Notes: generated by a model from the letters alone, not told the origin. 64,000 bases of DNA from Brevibacterium linens ATCC 9172 (GCF_900169165.1 NZ_FXYY01000009.1:1-64000); one strand, 5' to 3'. Shown: positions 18,378 to 27,835, counted from the first letter of the stretch. A program made the numbers and translations.

Positions 18378-18735
18378 AGGCGGTGGTCCTGTTCTTCCTT
18401 GTCTCTCGGCATTGAGAAGGTGCGGGACAGCGGTGTCGGTGCAGACCGCAGCGGTGTACACCGTGACGGTGAGATCAGAGTCGCGACGGGGTGCAGTCGA
18501 CCAGAGTGTTCACCGTTGGACGTTCTGGTTGTGACGGGCACCACACACATTACTTGATAGTAGAACTGAGTGGTAGTTAAGTGCAGATTCGGTCTGTTGC
18601 CTGGTGGAGAGACACGTCGACGGCCGCCGGTCGACAGCGAAGCACGCTGCCGGCCGACGGCCGTTGGAGGAGCCGAACCACCCCGCCGAGGTCAGCTGCC
18701 CGGAGTGGGCAGGGCCGCCTCGGCGGGGGTGGGTC
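18378..18735. other. Intergenic region between the permease and lipase genes
   Basis: These 358 bases hold a terminator-like hairpin at 18683-18726 for the permease side, a perfect 12-bp palindrome CGGTGTACACCG at 18452-18463 upstream of the lipase gene that may be an operator, and a minus-strand TACTAT -10-like box near 18556. No gene is visible. Confidence 0.5.
18683..18726 (-). terminator. Hairpin terminator after the NCS1 permease
   Basis: CCGCCGAGG (18683-18691) pairs with CCTCGGCGG (18718-18726), and an inner CTGCCC/GGGCAG stem tightens the loop. It starts 9 nt beyond the permease stop. It is built from the genome's repeated CCGCCTCGGCG word. Confidence 0.6.
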
Positions 18736-20166
18736 TCACTTGCGCTCGAGTTCCTCGAGGCTGGGGTAGATCGTCTCCGTCGGAGCGACTCCGCGGTTGC
18801 GGATGAGCACGTAGTAGAGGATGAAGGTGACGATGATGCCCACGAGCCACGAGATGTCCGCGCCGCCGAGCTTCGCGACCAGCGGGCCGGTGTAGAAGGA
18901 CTGGGCGAGGAAGGGGATCTGCACGACGACGCCGATCCCGTAGGCGGCCAGCGCACGCCAGTTCCAGTTGCCGTAGCGACCGTGCCGGTCGTAGAAGGCG
19001 GGGATGTCGAAGCGGTCCTTCGAGATCAGGTAGTAGTCGGTGAGGTTGATGACGCTCCAGGGGGTGAACACCATCAACAGCGCGAGCACGAAGTTCTTGA
19101 AGTTCGCGAGGAAGTCCGCCGAGGCCAGCAGCGCCACGAGCACGGTCAGGGTGACGATGCCGATGACGAAGACCGCGCGGGTCCATCGACGGATGGTCGC
19201 CCTGTTGCCAAAGGAGGTGAGGATCGTCAGCGTGCACATGAACGCGCCATAGGCGTTGAGGGTGTTGACCGTGAGCTTGCCCAGCAGGATGACGATGAAG
19301 ATGAGCAGGGCGAACACACCCCCGCCGACGATGTCGCCGACATAGGCGACCTGATTCTCGACGAATTCGTTGCCGGACTCGGTCATGGCGGCCGCACCGA
19401 TGAGCGCGCCCAGGGTCATCGACCACTGCGAACCGATGACCGATCCGCCGAAGGTGAACCAGAAGGTCTTCGAGGATGGGGTCGAGCGCGGCAGGTAGCG
19501 CGAGTAGTCAGCCACATACGGTCCATAGGTCAGCTGCCAGCCCACGGACAGGGCGATGGCCGAGAGGAAGGCGGGGAAGGCGAACGACGAACCCGAGATC
19601 AGTCCGGGGACGTCGACCTGGGTGAGTACGCAGTAGGTGATGAAGAGGAAGCCGAGCAGGCCCGTCACCGAGGAGATCCGACCGAGCACGTGGATGTACT
19701 TGTATCCCAGCAGGGCCACCAACGCCGTGAGCGCACCGAAGATGACGATGCCGACCCATGGGGTCTGAACGCCGATGATGAGGTTGACGGCCTGGCCGGA
19801 CAGCACCGCGCCGGTCGAGGCGAAGCCGATGTACATGAGCACGACGAGCACGAGCGGGATGATCGCGCCGATGATGCCGAACTGGGCGCGCGAGGAGATC
19901 ATCTGCGGCAGACCCAGCTGCGGACCCTGCGCCGAGTGGAGTGCCATGACGATTCCGCCGATGATGTTGCCGATGAGCAGGCCGATGATCGCCCAGAGTG
20001 CGTCGGCGCCGAAGACGACGGCCAAGGCCCCGTCGACGATCGCGGTGATCTGAGTGTTGGCGCCGAACCACAGGGTGAACTGGGAACGTGGCGTTCCGTG
20101 ACGCTCGGCGTCAGGCACCATCTCGATGGATCGCTTCTCGATCCCCGAATTGGTCGTACTAGCCAA
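18736..20166 (-). CDS. NCS1-family permease (cytosine/purine/allantoin type)
   Basis: The 476-aa protein has about 12 membrane helices and NCS1 features such as LWFGANTQITAIVDGAL near the N-terminus and YGPYVADYSRYLP in the middle. The start is TTG at 20166 with AAAGGAGG 5 nt upstream. A TCCGATATTTCGGA palindrome is 81-94 nt upstream, the same element found ahead of hutU and hutI. NCS1-like permeases are known in some hut loci as histidine or urocanate importers, so this is a reasonable candidate for that role. Family membership is clear, but the substrate is inference. Confidence 0.85.
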   Translation of the reverse strand: MASTTNSGIEKRSIEMVPDAERHGTPRSQFTLWFGANTQITAIVDGALAVVFGADALWAIIGLLIGNIIGGIVMALHSAQGPQLGLPQMISSRAQFGIIGAIIPLVLVVLMYIGFASTGAVLSGQAVNLIIGVQTPWVGIVIFGALTALVALLGYKYIHVLGRISSVTGLLGFLFITYCVLTQVDVPGLISGSSFAFPAFLSAIALSVGWQLTYGPYVADYSRYLPRSTPSSKTFWFTFGGSVIGSQWSMTLGALIGAAAMTESGNEFVENQVAYVGDIVGGGVFALLIFIVILLGKLTVNTLNAYGAFMCTLTILTSFGNRATIRRWTRAVFVIGIVTLTVLVALLASADFLANFKNFVLALLMVFTPWSVINLTDYYLISKDRFDIPAFYDRHGRYGNWNWRALAAYGIGVVVQIPFLAQSFYTGPLVAKLGGADISWLVGIIVTFILYYVLIRNRGVAPTETIYPSLEELERK

Positions 20167-20246
20167 GATTGCCTCCTTTGAGTGATGAATCAGACTCAGT
20201 CAACACCCAAAGACGATGAGAGACGAGACCTGAATCACACATTCTG

Positions 20247-20260
20247 TCCGATATTTCGGA
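20247..20260. promoter_or_regulatory. hut-type palindrome upstream of the NCS1 permease
   Basis: TCCGA-TATT-TCGGA is a perfect 5-4-5 inverted repeat located 81-94 nt before the permease TTG. It matches the palindromes at 22875, 25550 and 27837. Confidence 0.7.
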
Positions 20261-20391
20261 TCATCTGCGGGGTGAAATGAATAGCGGGACTCAACGGCGA
20301 ACGAATCGCCCCTCAGCCCCGCTTCGATCGTATTCTCGGGCGGATTTCTGTGCTGTTTCGATCGATTCTCCGGCTTGTTTCAGCCGACTCG

Positions 20392-21528
20392 TCAGGACAG
20401 AGATCGGGCGATGATCGTGCGTTGGATCTCCGAGGAGCCTTCGTAGATGCGGTAGATCCGAGCGTCGCGAACGTATCGCTCGAGCGGGAAGTCGCGAGTG
20501 AAGCCGTACCCGCCATGGATCTGCAGGGCTTCGTCGGCGATGAAGGCGGCCGCCTCGGAGGCGGCGAGCTTCGCCGTTGCCGAGGATCGAGTGAAGTCCA
20601 CCTCGGCGTCGCGCTGTTCGGCGGCGTCCATCGTCAGCAGCCACGCCGAACGGTACTTCGTGTACATGTCCGCGAGCTTGAACGCGATGCCTTGGAGCCT
20701 GTTCAGCGGCTTGCCGTTGATCTTGCGCTCGCCGGCCCACGCCACGGCGGCGTCGAGGGCAGCCTTGCCGATTCCCAGGCTCATCGCAGCCACCTCGATG
20801 CGGCCGCGGTCAAGCACGCGCATGGCCGTCGTGAAGCCTTCGCCTGCCTTCCCGAGGAGGGCGTCCTCGGGAACCACGGTGTCGATGACGAACTCGTAGA
20901 CCGGACTTCCGCGAAGACCCATCGTCTTCTCCGGGGGATTGAAGTCCAGCCCCGCCGAGGCGACCGCGGTGTCGACGATGAATGCGCTGATTCCCTTGTG
21001 GCCGGCGTCGACGTCGGTCTTCGCGTAGACGATGATGAAGTCCGCGAAGCCGGCGTTGGTGATGAAGCACTTCGTGCCCTTGATATGCCATCCGCCGTCG
21101 ACGCGAGTGGCCTTCGTCGACATCTCCGCCGGGTTGGACCCGGCCCCCGGCTCGGTGAGTCCGAAGGAGCCGATGACTTCGCCGGCGGCGGCCCGCGGCA
21201 GCCACGCCTCGCGCTGGGCGTCGGTGCCGCCGAGCAGGATCGAGTCGGTGGCGAGGAACTGCGCGGTGACGATCGACGCGGTCGATGCGCACGCCTCGGT
21301 GATGGCGGCGACCATCTGGCTCATCGCCACCGAACCGACGCCGGGCCCGCCGAATTCCTCGGGCAGGTTGAGCCCCATGACCCCCACCTCGGCGAGGGTC
21401 TTCAACGTCTCATCCGAGACGCGTTCGTTCGCGTCTGCGGAGGCCGCCTGCGGGGCGAGGACGTCCTTGCTGATCTGGGCGACGGCGTCGACGAGTTCCT
21501 GTTCGTCGGCGGTGATGTCGAAGGCCAT
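20392..21528 (-). CDS. Acyl-CoA dehydrogenase
   Basis: The 378-aa flavoenzyme oxidises an acyl-CoA to the 2-enoyl-CoA. It shows the family's FAD/substrate motif SFGLTEPGAGSNPAEM, a KCFITNAG segment, the IHGGYGFTRDFPLERYVRDARI signature, and the catalytic-base Glu in IYEGSSEIQR near the C-terminus. The start has AAGGAGC 6 nt upstream. It lies 93 nt downstream of the CoA-transferase gene and probably shares its transcript. Chain length or branched-chain specificity cannot be told. Confidence 0.9.
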   Translation of the reverse strand: MAFDITADEQELVDAVAQISKDVLAPQAASADANERVSDETLKTLAEVGVMGLNLPEEFGGPGVGSVAMSQMVAAITEACASTASIVTAQFLATDSILLGGTDAQREAWLPRAAAGEVIGSFGLTEPGAGSNPAEMSTKATRVDGGWHIKGTKCFITNAGFADFIIVYAKTDVDAGHKGISAFIVDTAVASAGLDFNPPEKTMGLRGSPVYEFVIDTVVPEDALLGKAGEGFTTAMRVLDRGRIEVAAMSLGIGKAALDAAVAWAGERKINGKPLNRLQGIAFKLADMYTKYRSAWLLTMDAAEQRDAEVDFTRSSATAKLAASEAAAFIADEALQIHGGYGFTRDFPLERYVRDARIYRIYEGSSEIQRTIIARSLS

Positions 21529-21621
21529 GAGTGCTCCTTGGAGGTGGGTTGATCGTGAGGTGCAGAGGATGTGCGTGGAGGGAGGCGTCGGCGGGAGGAG
21601 CCGAATCCTTCGTCCCGCGGC

Positions 21622-22818
21622 TCAGTTCGCCGACTCGGTCGGTTCGGCCGAGTCCGTCGAATCCGTTGGGTCCGACGGCTTCATCCGCCCCGCCTCGGCG
21701 AAGTCGGCATTGTGTTCGCCGAGGTGCGGTGCCGGAAGCGTCGACGCTGGGCGGGCGCCGTCGACGAGGAGCGGATGGCCGAGATAGGTGTGACCGGTGC
21801 GCGGATCGGCGGCAGTGAGTCCGCGACCTTTGCCGATGGGCCCGGTGACCGCCTCGGCGAAATCGAGGACGGGGGAGTTGGGGACTCCGGCGGCATCGAA
21901 GATCTCGCACAGCTCGGTCACGGTGCGCCCGCTGGTGAACTCTTCGATCTCGATGCGCAGTGCCTCGGCGTGCTCCGACCGCTGCCCGTCGGTGGCGAAG
22001 CGCGGGTCGGCGGCGAGCTCCGGCTTGCCGAGCGTGGCGGCGAGAGTGCCGAAGAGGCGGTCGTTGGCCACGGCGATGACGACGAGTCCGTCGGCGGCGC
22101 GGTAGGTGTCGAAGGGGGCGGAGACGGGGTGGCGGTTGCCGACCCGCGACGGAGAGGAGCCGGCCGCGTGGAGGGAGGCATTCGTCGGCTGCATGGCGAG
22201 CATGACATCGAGCATCGGAATGTCGATATGGGCTCCCTCGCCGGTGGTCTGACGGTGGAAGAGCGCCGAGGAGATGCCGAAGGCCGCGAACACTCCAGCG
22301 GAGACATCGGCGATCGATTCTCCGACTCGGGTGGGAGAGCCGTCGGCGAAGCCGGTCGAGGCCATGAGTCCGCTCAGTGCCTGGATGACCGTGTCATAGG
22401 CAGGTCGTCCCGCCTGACTGCCGGCCTGGCCGAAGCCGGAGATCGAGGCATAGACGAGATCGGGTCTGACGGCCGTGAGGTCCTCGTAGGACAGGCCGAG
22501 CTTCGCGGCGACGCCGGGGCGGAAGTTCTCGACGACGACGTCGCATTCGGCGATGAGTTCGAGCAGTCGTGCGTGGTCGTCGGGGTCCTTGAGGTCGGCT
22601 TCGATCGAGCGCTTTCCGCGGTTGAGTCCGGTGAAGTACGTCGACCCGGAATCGGTGAAGGGTCCGAGATGTCGGGAATCGTCACCGTGGCCGGGCATCT
22701 CGATCTTGACCACCTCGGCGCCCTGATCGGCGAGCATGGCGGTGGCGTAGGGGCCGGCGAGAACTCGGGAGAAATCGGCGACCCGAACCCCGGTCAGGAG
22801 CTGCTTCGTTGCGTTCAT
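21622..22818 (-). CDS. Class III CoA-transferase (CaiB/BaiF family)
   Basis: The 398-aa protein moves CoA between acyl-CoA and a free acid. Family marks are FSRVLAGPYATAMLADQGAEV at the N-terminus, GLNRGKRSIEADLK, VVENFRPGV and the catalytic Asp in GRPAYDTVIQALSG. ATG 22818 was chosen because AGGA lies about 9 nt upstream. Longer readings from 22827 or 22854 are possible. The C-terminus is Ser/Thr/Glu/Asp-rich and disordered. The promoter region holds two TCCGA/TCGGA palindromes, so it is likely co-regulated with the hut genes. Confidence 0.85.
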   Translation of the reverse strand: MNATKQLLTGVRVADFSRVLAGPYATAMLADQGAEVVKIEMPGHGDDSRHLGPFTDSGSTYFTGLNRGKRSIEADLKDPDDHARLLELIAECDVVVENFRPGVAAKLGLSYEDLTAVRPDLVYASISGFGQAGSQAGRPAYDTVIQALSGLMASTGFADGSPTRVGESIADVSAGVFAAFGISSALFHRQTTGEGAHIDIPMLDVMLAMQPTNASLHAAGSSPSRVGNRHPVSAPFDTYRAADGLVVIAVANDRLFGTLAATLGKPELAADPRFATDGQRSEHAEALRIEIEEFTSGRTVTELCEIFDAAGVPNSPVLDFAEAVTGPIGKGRGLTAADPRTGHTYLGHPLLVDGARPASTLPAPHLGEHNADFAEAGRMKPSDPTDSTDSAEPTESAN

Positions 22819-22872
22819 GATCTTCATCCTCGGCAGTGACCAGGGCGAAGACAACGGGGTGTGACGGGATTT

Positions 22873-22909
22873 CGTCCGAAGTGTCGGACGGAGGTGTCGG
22901 ACGTTCCGA
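22873..22909. promoter_or_regulatory. Double TCCGA/TCGGA palindrome upstream of the CoA-transferase gene
   Basis: CGTCCGA-AGTG-TCGGACG at 22873-22890 is a perfect 7-4-7 repeat with the same core as the hut sites. A second inverted repeat, TCGGA-CGT-TCCGA, follows at 22897-22909. The pair lies 55-91 nt before the start at 22818. Confidence 0.7.
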
Positions 22910-23031
22910 AGTACTGATGGGCGGTCTGCCCCCGGGACGGAATTCCGGCGCTCAATGCACGTTGCCCTGGCCGGAAGAGCTTCCGGCCAGGGCAGTGCAC
23001 TGAGTTCTTCTCGTCGTGAGACGAGCGGGCC

Positions 23032-24255
23032 TCAGGCGACGCGTTCGAAGACCGCGGCCATTCCCTGACCGCCGCCGATGCACATCGTCTCAACGCCGTA
23101 GCGCGAACCGCGGCGATCCATCTCCCGCAGCAGGGTGGCGAGGATGCGCCCACCGGTTGCGCCGACCGGGTGGCCCAGTGAGATGCCCGAACCGTTGACA
23201 TTGAGGCGTTCGGCGAAGTCGGATTCGGTGAGCTTCCATTCGCTCGTGCAGGCGAGCACCTGCGCCGCGAAAGCCTCGTTGAGTTCGATGAGGTCGATGT
23301 CTCCGAGTTCGAGACCTGCACGCTGCAGCGCCTTCGCGGTCGCCGGGACCGGCCCGATGCCCATCGTCTTCGGCGGCACTCCGGCCACGGCCCAGCTGCG
23401 CATGCGGGCGAAGACCCGCAGGCCCAGCTCGGCGGCCTTGGACGCGGTGGTCACGATGCACAGCGCGGCGCCGTCGTTCTGTCCCGAGGCATTTCCGGCG
23501 GTCACCGTGGCCTCATCGTCGGACTTCCCGAGCATCGGCTTGAGCTTCGCGAGCTTCTCGACCGTCGACCCGGGACGGATGTGCTCATCGGTCGTGATGA
23601 CCTGTTCGGGGGTCTTCCGGGTGGCCGGCAGGGTGATCGGCACGATCTCGTCGGCGAACTTCCCTTCTTCCATCGCCGAGGCGGCACGACGGTGCGATTC
23701 CACGGCGTAGGCGTCCTGGTCCTCCCGTGAGATCGTGTACTCACGGCGCAGGTTCTCCGCGGTTTCGATCATTCCGCCGGGCACCGGGTAGTCGTTGCCG
23801 CCTGCGGTGAGGCGGCCGCGGACGAGACCGTCCTTGAGCTCGATGTTGCCGCCCTTGACGCCCCAGCGGATCTCCTCATTAAAGAACGGTGCGCGGCTCA
23901 TCGACTCGACGCCGCCGGCAACGACGAGGTCGGCGAAGCCGGCCGAGATCATCGCGTGAGCGTCGGCGATCGCCTGCAGGCCGGAGCCGCAGCGACGGTC
24001 GACCTGGCGGCCGGGAACGGTGATCGGCAGTCCCGCATTGAGGGCGACGACGCGGCCGATCGCCGGAGTCTCCATGTGCGGATAGCAGTTGCCGAGGACG
24101 ACATCCTCAATGGCCTCGCCCGGCAGGTTGGTCTTCTCCAGCAGAGCTGTGAGGACCTGTCGGCCGAGCTCCTCATGCGGCACGTCCTTGAACTGTCCGC
24201 CGAATCCGCCCACGGGGGAGCGGAGAGGTTCGCAGATGACGATGTCTTCGGACAC
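23032..24255 (-). CDS. Thiolase (acetyl-CoA acetyltransferase family)
   Basis: The 407-aa enzyme has the thiolase catalytic set: nucleophile Cys in RRCGSGLQAIADAH, NEAFAAQ, the His of GHPVGATGG, and the second Cys in CIGGGQGMA near the C-terminus. I use the GTG at 24255, with AAGGGAGA just upstream. The longer frame to 24387 adds a leader unlike any thiolase. It could cleave 3-ketoacyl-CoA or condense acetyl-CoA. With the acyl-CoA dehydrogenase and CoA-transferase downstream, it suggests breakdown of an organic acid. The LysR gene lies upstream on the same strand. Confidence 0.9.
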   Translation of the reverse strand: MSEDIVICEPLRSPVGGFGGQFKDVPHEELGRQVLTALLEKTNLPGEAIEDVVLGNCYPHMETPAIGRVVALNAGLPITVPGRQVDRRCGSGLQAIADAHAMISAGFADLVVAGGVESMSRAPFFNEEIRWGVKGGNIELKDGLVRGRLTAGGNDYPVPGGMIETAENLRREYTISREDQDAYAVESHRRAASAMEEGKFADEIVPITLPATRKTPEQVITTDEHIRPGSTVEKLAKLKPMLGKSDDEATVTAGNASGQNDGAALCIVTTASKAAELGLRVFARMRSWAVAGVPPKTMGIGPVPATAKALQRAGLELGDIDLIELNEAFAAQVLACTSEWKLTESDFAERLNVNGSGISLGHPVGATGGRILATLLREMDRRGSRYGVETMCIGGGQGMAAVFERVA

Positions 24256-24337
24256 AGGGTCTCCCTTGGGTTGTGATCGAGCCGTCCTGCCGCGGCGGTG
24301 GGGCATCGATCCTTTCGGCATCACTGCCGATGCTGAT

Positions 24338-24357
24338 ATCAATACATTCTGATTGAT
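24338..24357. promoter_or_regulatory. ATCAAT-N8-ATTGAT inverted repeat upstream of the thiolase gene
   Basis: This perfect 6-8-6 repeat lies about 83-102 nt before the thiolase GTG in an AT-richer spot between it and the LysR gene. The shape suits a LysR-type site, so the neighbouring LysR protein is a candidate binder. Confidence 0.45.
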
Positions 24358-24522
24358 GAACATATCCGAATAGATCGCCGGAGACAAGAGGTCGTCTCAA
24401 TAAATGGGTATCCCGAGGCGCCTCAGATGGTCGGCGGACGCGTGCGCGGCGAACGATGGTGGGCTCGGTCGCGTGGGCGACGGACATGAAGATCCTCCGA
24501 ACGGCGGTGAGACCAGCCGAGC

Positions 24523-25416
24523 TCAGCGGACTGTCGGCAGGACCGCCTCGGCGACATCGAGGACCGTGCTCAGGGCTGCATCCTGCTGGTCGAGGCGGTA
24601 CGCGAGGTGCAGCTGAGTGGCTTCGTTCGGCAGGTCGAGCGGAACCGCGGAGACCCGCGAGTCGTAGCCGGCGGCGACGGAATCGAACGTAATCGTCACA
24701 CCCATTCCGGCGGCCACGAGAGCAGAGATCGACTGCGAGTCGGGGGCCTCCTGGACCGTGCGTGGGCTGAATCCGGCATCGAGACACAGGCGCATGGCGG
24801 TTTCGCGCAGGTTCGAATTCGGCCGCGCGGGCAGGAGCACGAAGGGCTCATCGGCGAGCTCGGTGACGCCGATCTTCTTTCGCTTCGCCAGTCGGTGCGA
24901 ACTCGGCATGGCGACGCATGGGCGCTCGATGGCCACGGGGCGGCCGGCGATGAGCGGGGGCCTCCGTCGCCAGCGAACCAGGGCGAGGTCGAGAGTGCCG
25001 TCCATGATCCTCTCGAGGCCTTCGTCGGCATAGACCGTCGACTCGAGGTGGAAGGTGATGCCCGGATTGCGTTCGTGTGAGGCCGCCACGAGGGTGGCGG
25101 CGAGGTCGCGGGAAGACGGGTGTGAGTAGCCGAAGCGGACGCGGCCGACCTCACCGCTGGAGGAGCGGTGGACGGATTCGACGGCGGCCTGCTGGGTGGC
25201 GAGCATGTGCTTGGCCGGCTCGAGCAGGGCTTCGCCGGCGGGGGAGAGGCTGACTGAGCGGGTCGTGCGTTGGAACAGAGAAGCGCCGAGGTCGGTCTCC
25301 AGGGAGCGGATGGTGCGGCTCAGCGGGGGTTGGGCCATGCCGAGGCGTTCGGCGGCGCGGCCGAAGTGGAGTTCTTCGGCGACGGCGACGAAGGCGCGGA
25401 TCTGCTGCAGCTCCAT
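24523..25416 (-). CDS. LysR-family transcriptional regulator
   Basis: The 297-aa protein begins with the LysR HTH (RAFVAVAEELHFGRAAERL, MAQPPLS) and continues with a substrate-binding domain. It lies upstream of the thiolase gene on the same strand and divergent from hutU, so either could be its target. Because hutU carries the IclR-like palindrome, the thiolase gene, with its own inverted repeat at 24338, seems the more likely target. Confidence 0.85.
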   Translation of the reverse strand: MELQQIRAFVAVAEELHFGRAAERLGMAQPPLSRTIRSLETDLGASLFQRTTRSVSLSPAGEALLEPAKHMLATQQAAVESVHRSSSGEVGRVRFGYSHPSSRDLAATLVAASHERNPGITFHLESTVYADEGLERIMDGTLDLALVRWRRRPPLIAGRPVAIERPCVAMPSSHRLAKRKKIGVTELADEPFVLLPARPNSNLRETAMRLCLDAGFSPRTVQEAPDSQSISALVAAGMGVTITFDSVAAGYDSRVSAVPLDLPNEATQLHLAYRLDQQDAALSTVLDVAEAVLPTVR

Positions 25417-25717
25417 GGACGTTCTCCCTCGTCAGGCGTTCAGGCGGTCGGACATGCGGGTGGCCATCATTATTGCACGCTGGGTAATCAATGCCTGAGC
25501 TGTTTTATAGCGGTCGGCAATTGGGTGTGCGGCGCATATCTCGAGCGCGTCCGAAATATCGGACAGAACCTGATCCGGACCACTTCCACGATCCTCTCCA
25601 GCCGCCAGAATGGGATGTGTAGTCAGAGCAGACAGCGCAGGACGGGCCGATAGTCGGTTTCCTGCCGAACCCGCAGACCAGTATCCGCGTTGTCGGACAC
25701 AGCGACAAGGAGAACCC
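25417..25717. other. Divergent LysR-hutU control region
   Basis: These 301 bases contain the hutU palindrome at 25549-25564, a TTATAG -10-like box near 25505, a single TCGGA half-site near 25694, and the AAGGAG site of hutU. No reading frame in the gap looks coding. Confidence 0.5.
25549..25564. promoter_or_regulatory. hut operator upstream of hutU
   Basis: GTCCGA-AATA-TCGGAC is a perfect 6-4-6 palindrome about 155 nt before hutU. It is the most symmetric of four related sites and likely binds the IclR-type regulator encoded at 33816. Confidence 0.7.
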
Positions 25718-27439
25718 ATGACCACCAAGCCGTCGTTCACCCAGCACGACCCTTCCCGGGTCATCCGCGCCGACCGCGGAACCGAGATCACCGCGAAGTC
25801 GTGGCAGACCGAAGCCCCCAAGCGCATGCTCATGAACAACCTCGACCCCGAGGTCGCCGAGCGTCCCGAAGACCTCGTCGTCTACGGCGGCACCGGCCGC
25901 GCGGCCCGCTCCTGGGAAGCATATGACGCAATCGTGCGTACCCTCGACGACCTCGAGGACGACGAGACCCTGCTCATCCAGTCCGGCAAGCCGGTCGGCG
26001 TCATGCGCACCCACGAATGGGCCCCACGCGTGCTCATCGCGAACTCCAACCTCGTCGGCGACTGGGCCAACTGGGAGCACTTCCGCGAGCTCGAGGCCGA
26101 GGGCCTGATGATGTACGGCCAGATGACCGCCGGCTCCTGGATCTACATCGCCACCCAGGGTATCCTCCAGGGCACCTACGAGACCTTCGGTGCTATCGCC
26201 CGCAAGCGCTTCGACGGCACCCTCGCCGGAACCCTGACCATCACCGCCGGCTGCGGCGGAATGGGCGGAGCCCAGCCGCTGTCCGTGACGCTCAACGACG
26301 GCGCCTGCCTCATCATCGACGTCGACAAGACCCGCCTCGACCGCCGCAAGGGCAAGCGCTACCTCGACGAGGTCGAAACCGACCTCGACACCGCACTGGC
26401 CAAGGTCATCGAAGCGAAGAAGAACAAGCAGGCCCTGTCCGTCGGGCTCGTCGGCAACGCCGCCGAGATCCTTCCGCTCATCCTCGACCGCCCCGAGGCA
26501 GCCGAAGTCGACATCGTCACCGACCAGACCTCGGCCCACGACCCGCTGTCCTACCTGCCGGTGGGCGTGAGCGTCGACGACTGGCACGAAGAGGCCGAGC
26601 AGGATGCCGAGAAGTTCACCATCCGCGCCGAGGAGTCCATGGCCAAGCACGTGAAGGCCATGGTCGAATTCCAGGACCGCGGCGCCGAGGTCTTCGACTA
26701 CGGCAACTCGATCCGCGACGAAGCTCGCAAAGCCGGCTACGACCGCGCCTTCGAGTTCCCCGGCTTCGTCCCCGCCTATATCCGCCCCCTCTTCTGCGAA
26801 GGCCTCGGACCCTTCCGCTGGGTCGCGCTGTCCGGCGACCCGAAGGACATCGAGGTCACCGACCAGGCTCTCAAGGAGCTCTTCCCCGAGAACGAACACC
26901 TCCGCACATGGCTCGACGCCGCCAACGAATACGTCGAGTTCGAAGGCCTGCCGGCACGCATCTGCTGGCTCGGCTACAAGGAACGCCACCAGGCCGGTCT
27001 GCTGTTCAACCAGCTCGTCGCCGAAGGCAAGATCTCGGCCCCGATCGTCATCGGCCGTGACCACCTCGACTCCGGTTCCGTCGCCAGCCCCTACCGCGAG
27101 ACCGAATCGATGCTCGACGGCACGGACGCCGTGGCCGACTGGCCGCTGCTCAACGCCCTGGTCAACACCTCCTCGGGTGCTACCTGGGTGTCGATCCACC
27201 ATGGCGGCGGCGTCGGCATCGGCCGTTCCATCCACGCCGGCCAAGTGTCCGTGGCCGACGGCACCGAGCTGGCCGCTCAGAAACTGGCACGCTTGCTCAC
27301 GAACGACCCGGGCATGGGCGTCATCCGCCACGTCGACGCCGGCTACGATCGCGCCTCCGAGGTGGCCGAGGAGCGCGGTCAGCGCGTGCCGATGATCCCC
27401 GAGCTCGACAAGCGCGACGAGGATTCCGCCGCACAGTAA
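25718..27439 (+). CDS. hutU: Urocanate hydratase
   Basis: HutU hydrates urocanate to 4-imidazolone-5-propionate using tightly bound NAD+ as an electrophile. The 573-aa product shows the urocanase signatures [35 protein letters not shown] and [19 protein letters not shown], and the conserved Cys416 in [12 protein letters not shown]. Start ATG 25718 follows AAGGAG. The longer frame from 25610 was rejected for lack of family similarity. It is the first gene of the hut block but has a strong terminator behind it, so the downstream genes are transcribed from the hutI promoter. Confidence 0.97.
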   Translation: MTTKPSFTQHDPSRVIRADRGTEITAKSWQTEAPKRMLMNNLDPEVAERPEDLVVYGGTGRAARSWEAYDAIVRTLDDLEDDETLLIQSGKPVGVMRTHEWAPRVLIANSNLVGDWANWEHFRELEAEGLMMYGQMTAGSWIYIATQGILQGTYETFGAIARKRFDGTLAGTLTITAGCGGMGGAQPLSVTLNDGACLIIDVDKTRLDRRKGKRYLDEVETDLDTALAKVIEAKKNKQALSVGLVGNAAEILPLILDRPEAAEVDIVTDQTSAHDPLSYLPVGVSVDDWHEEAEQDAEKFTIRAEESMAKHVKAMVEFQDRGAEVFDYGNSIRDEARKAGYDRAFEFPGFVPAYIRPLFCEGLGPFRWVALSGDPKDIEVTDQALKELFPENEHLRTWLDAANEYVEFEGLPARICWLGYKERHQAGLLFNQLVAEGKISAPIVIGRDHLDSGSVASPYRETESMLDGTDAVADWPLLNALVNTSSGATWVSIHHGGGVGIGRSIHAGQVSVADGTELAAQKLARLLTNDPGMGVIRHVDAGYDRASEVAEERGQRVPMIPELDKRDEDSAAQ

Positions 27440-27507
27440 GCAGTCTGCGGCGCAGGTGCGTACACGTGCGCTGCGTCGACGGGCGCGGTCGCGGCTCAAG
27501 CGGGCAC

Positions 27508-27595
27508 TTTGGTACAGGCTGTTCTGAATTGCTCACGGCGGAATCTATCGGTGGTAGCAACACTCGGTGGGCATTTCAGAATAGGGTGTACCAAA
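27508..27595. repeat. 88-nt imperfect palindrome, possible MITE or structured RNA
   Basis: The left arm 27508-27536 and right arm 27567-27595 match as reverse complements at 24 of 29 positions, around a 30-nt centre. The outermost nine bases, TTTGGTACA and TGTACCAAA, pair perfectly. No clear target duplication flanks it. Confidence 0.5.
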
Positions 27596-27636
27596 CGTGG
27601 ATTCCGCCCTGCAGTAAGGGCGCCGAACAGCTCGAG

Positions 27637-27681
27637 AAAAGTCGAGCAGCACTGATTTGAAACAGTGCTGCTCGACTTTTT
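27637..27681. terminator. Strong intrinsic terminator between hutU and hutI
   Basis: An 18-bp perfect stem (27637-27654 with 27663-27680) with an 8-nt loop ends in a run of five T. The arms also give an A run on the other side, so it should work in both directions. It is about 200 nt beyond the hutU stop. Confidence 0.9.
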
Positions 27682-27835
27682 GTGTGCCGCGGGCGGTTGC
27701 CGACGGCGAGTCGCGAGGTGCGCCGCCGCTCTGCTTGTCGGCAGATCGCGTGCACCGCTGGTCTGTTGCGCCGGACGGCAGGTCGCGTGCGGTGGCGTTG
27801 AACCTCTTCGTGCCAGGCAGCTGCCCTCGCCCACT

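Noticed and set aside
18604..20181. 525-codon open frame on the plus strand across the NCS1 permease
   Set aside because: It is a shadow of the permease gene with charged low-complexity composition.
25610..25717. Longer hutU start at 25610
   Set aside because: The extra 36 residues are unlike urocanase, and an AAGGAG site lies directly before ATG 25718.
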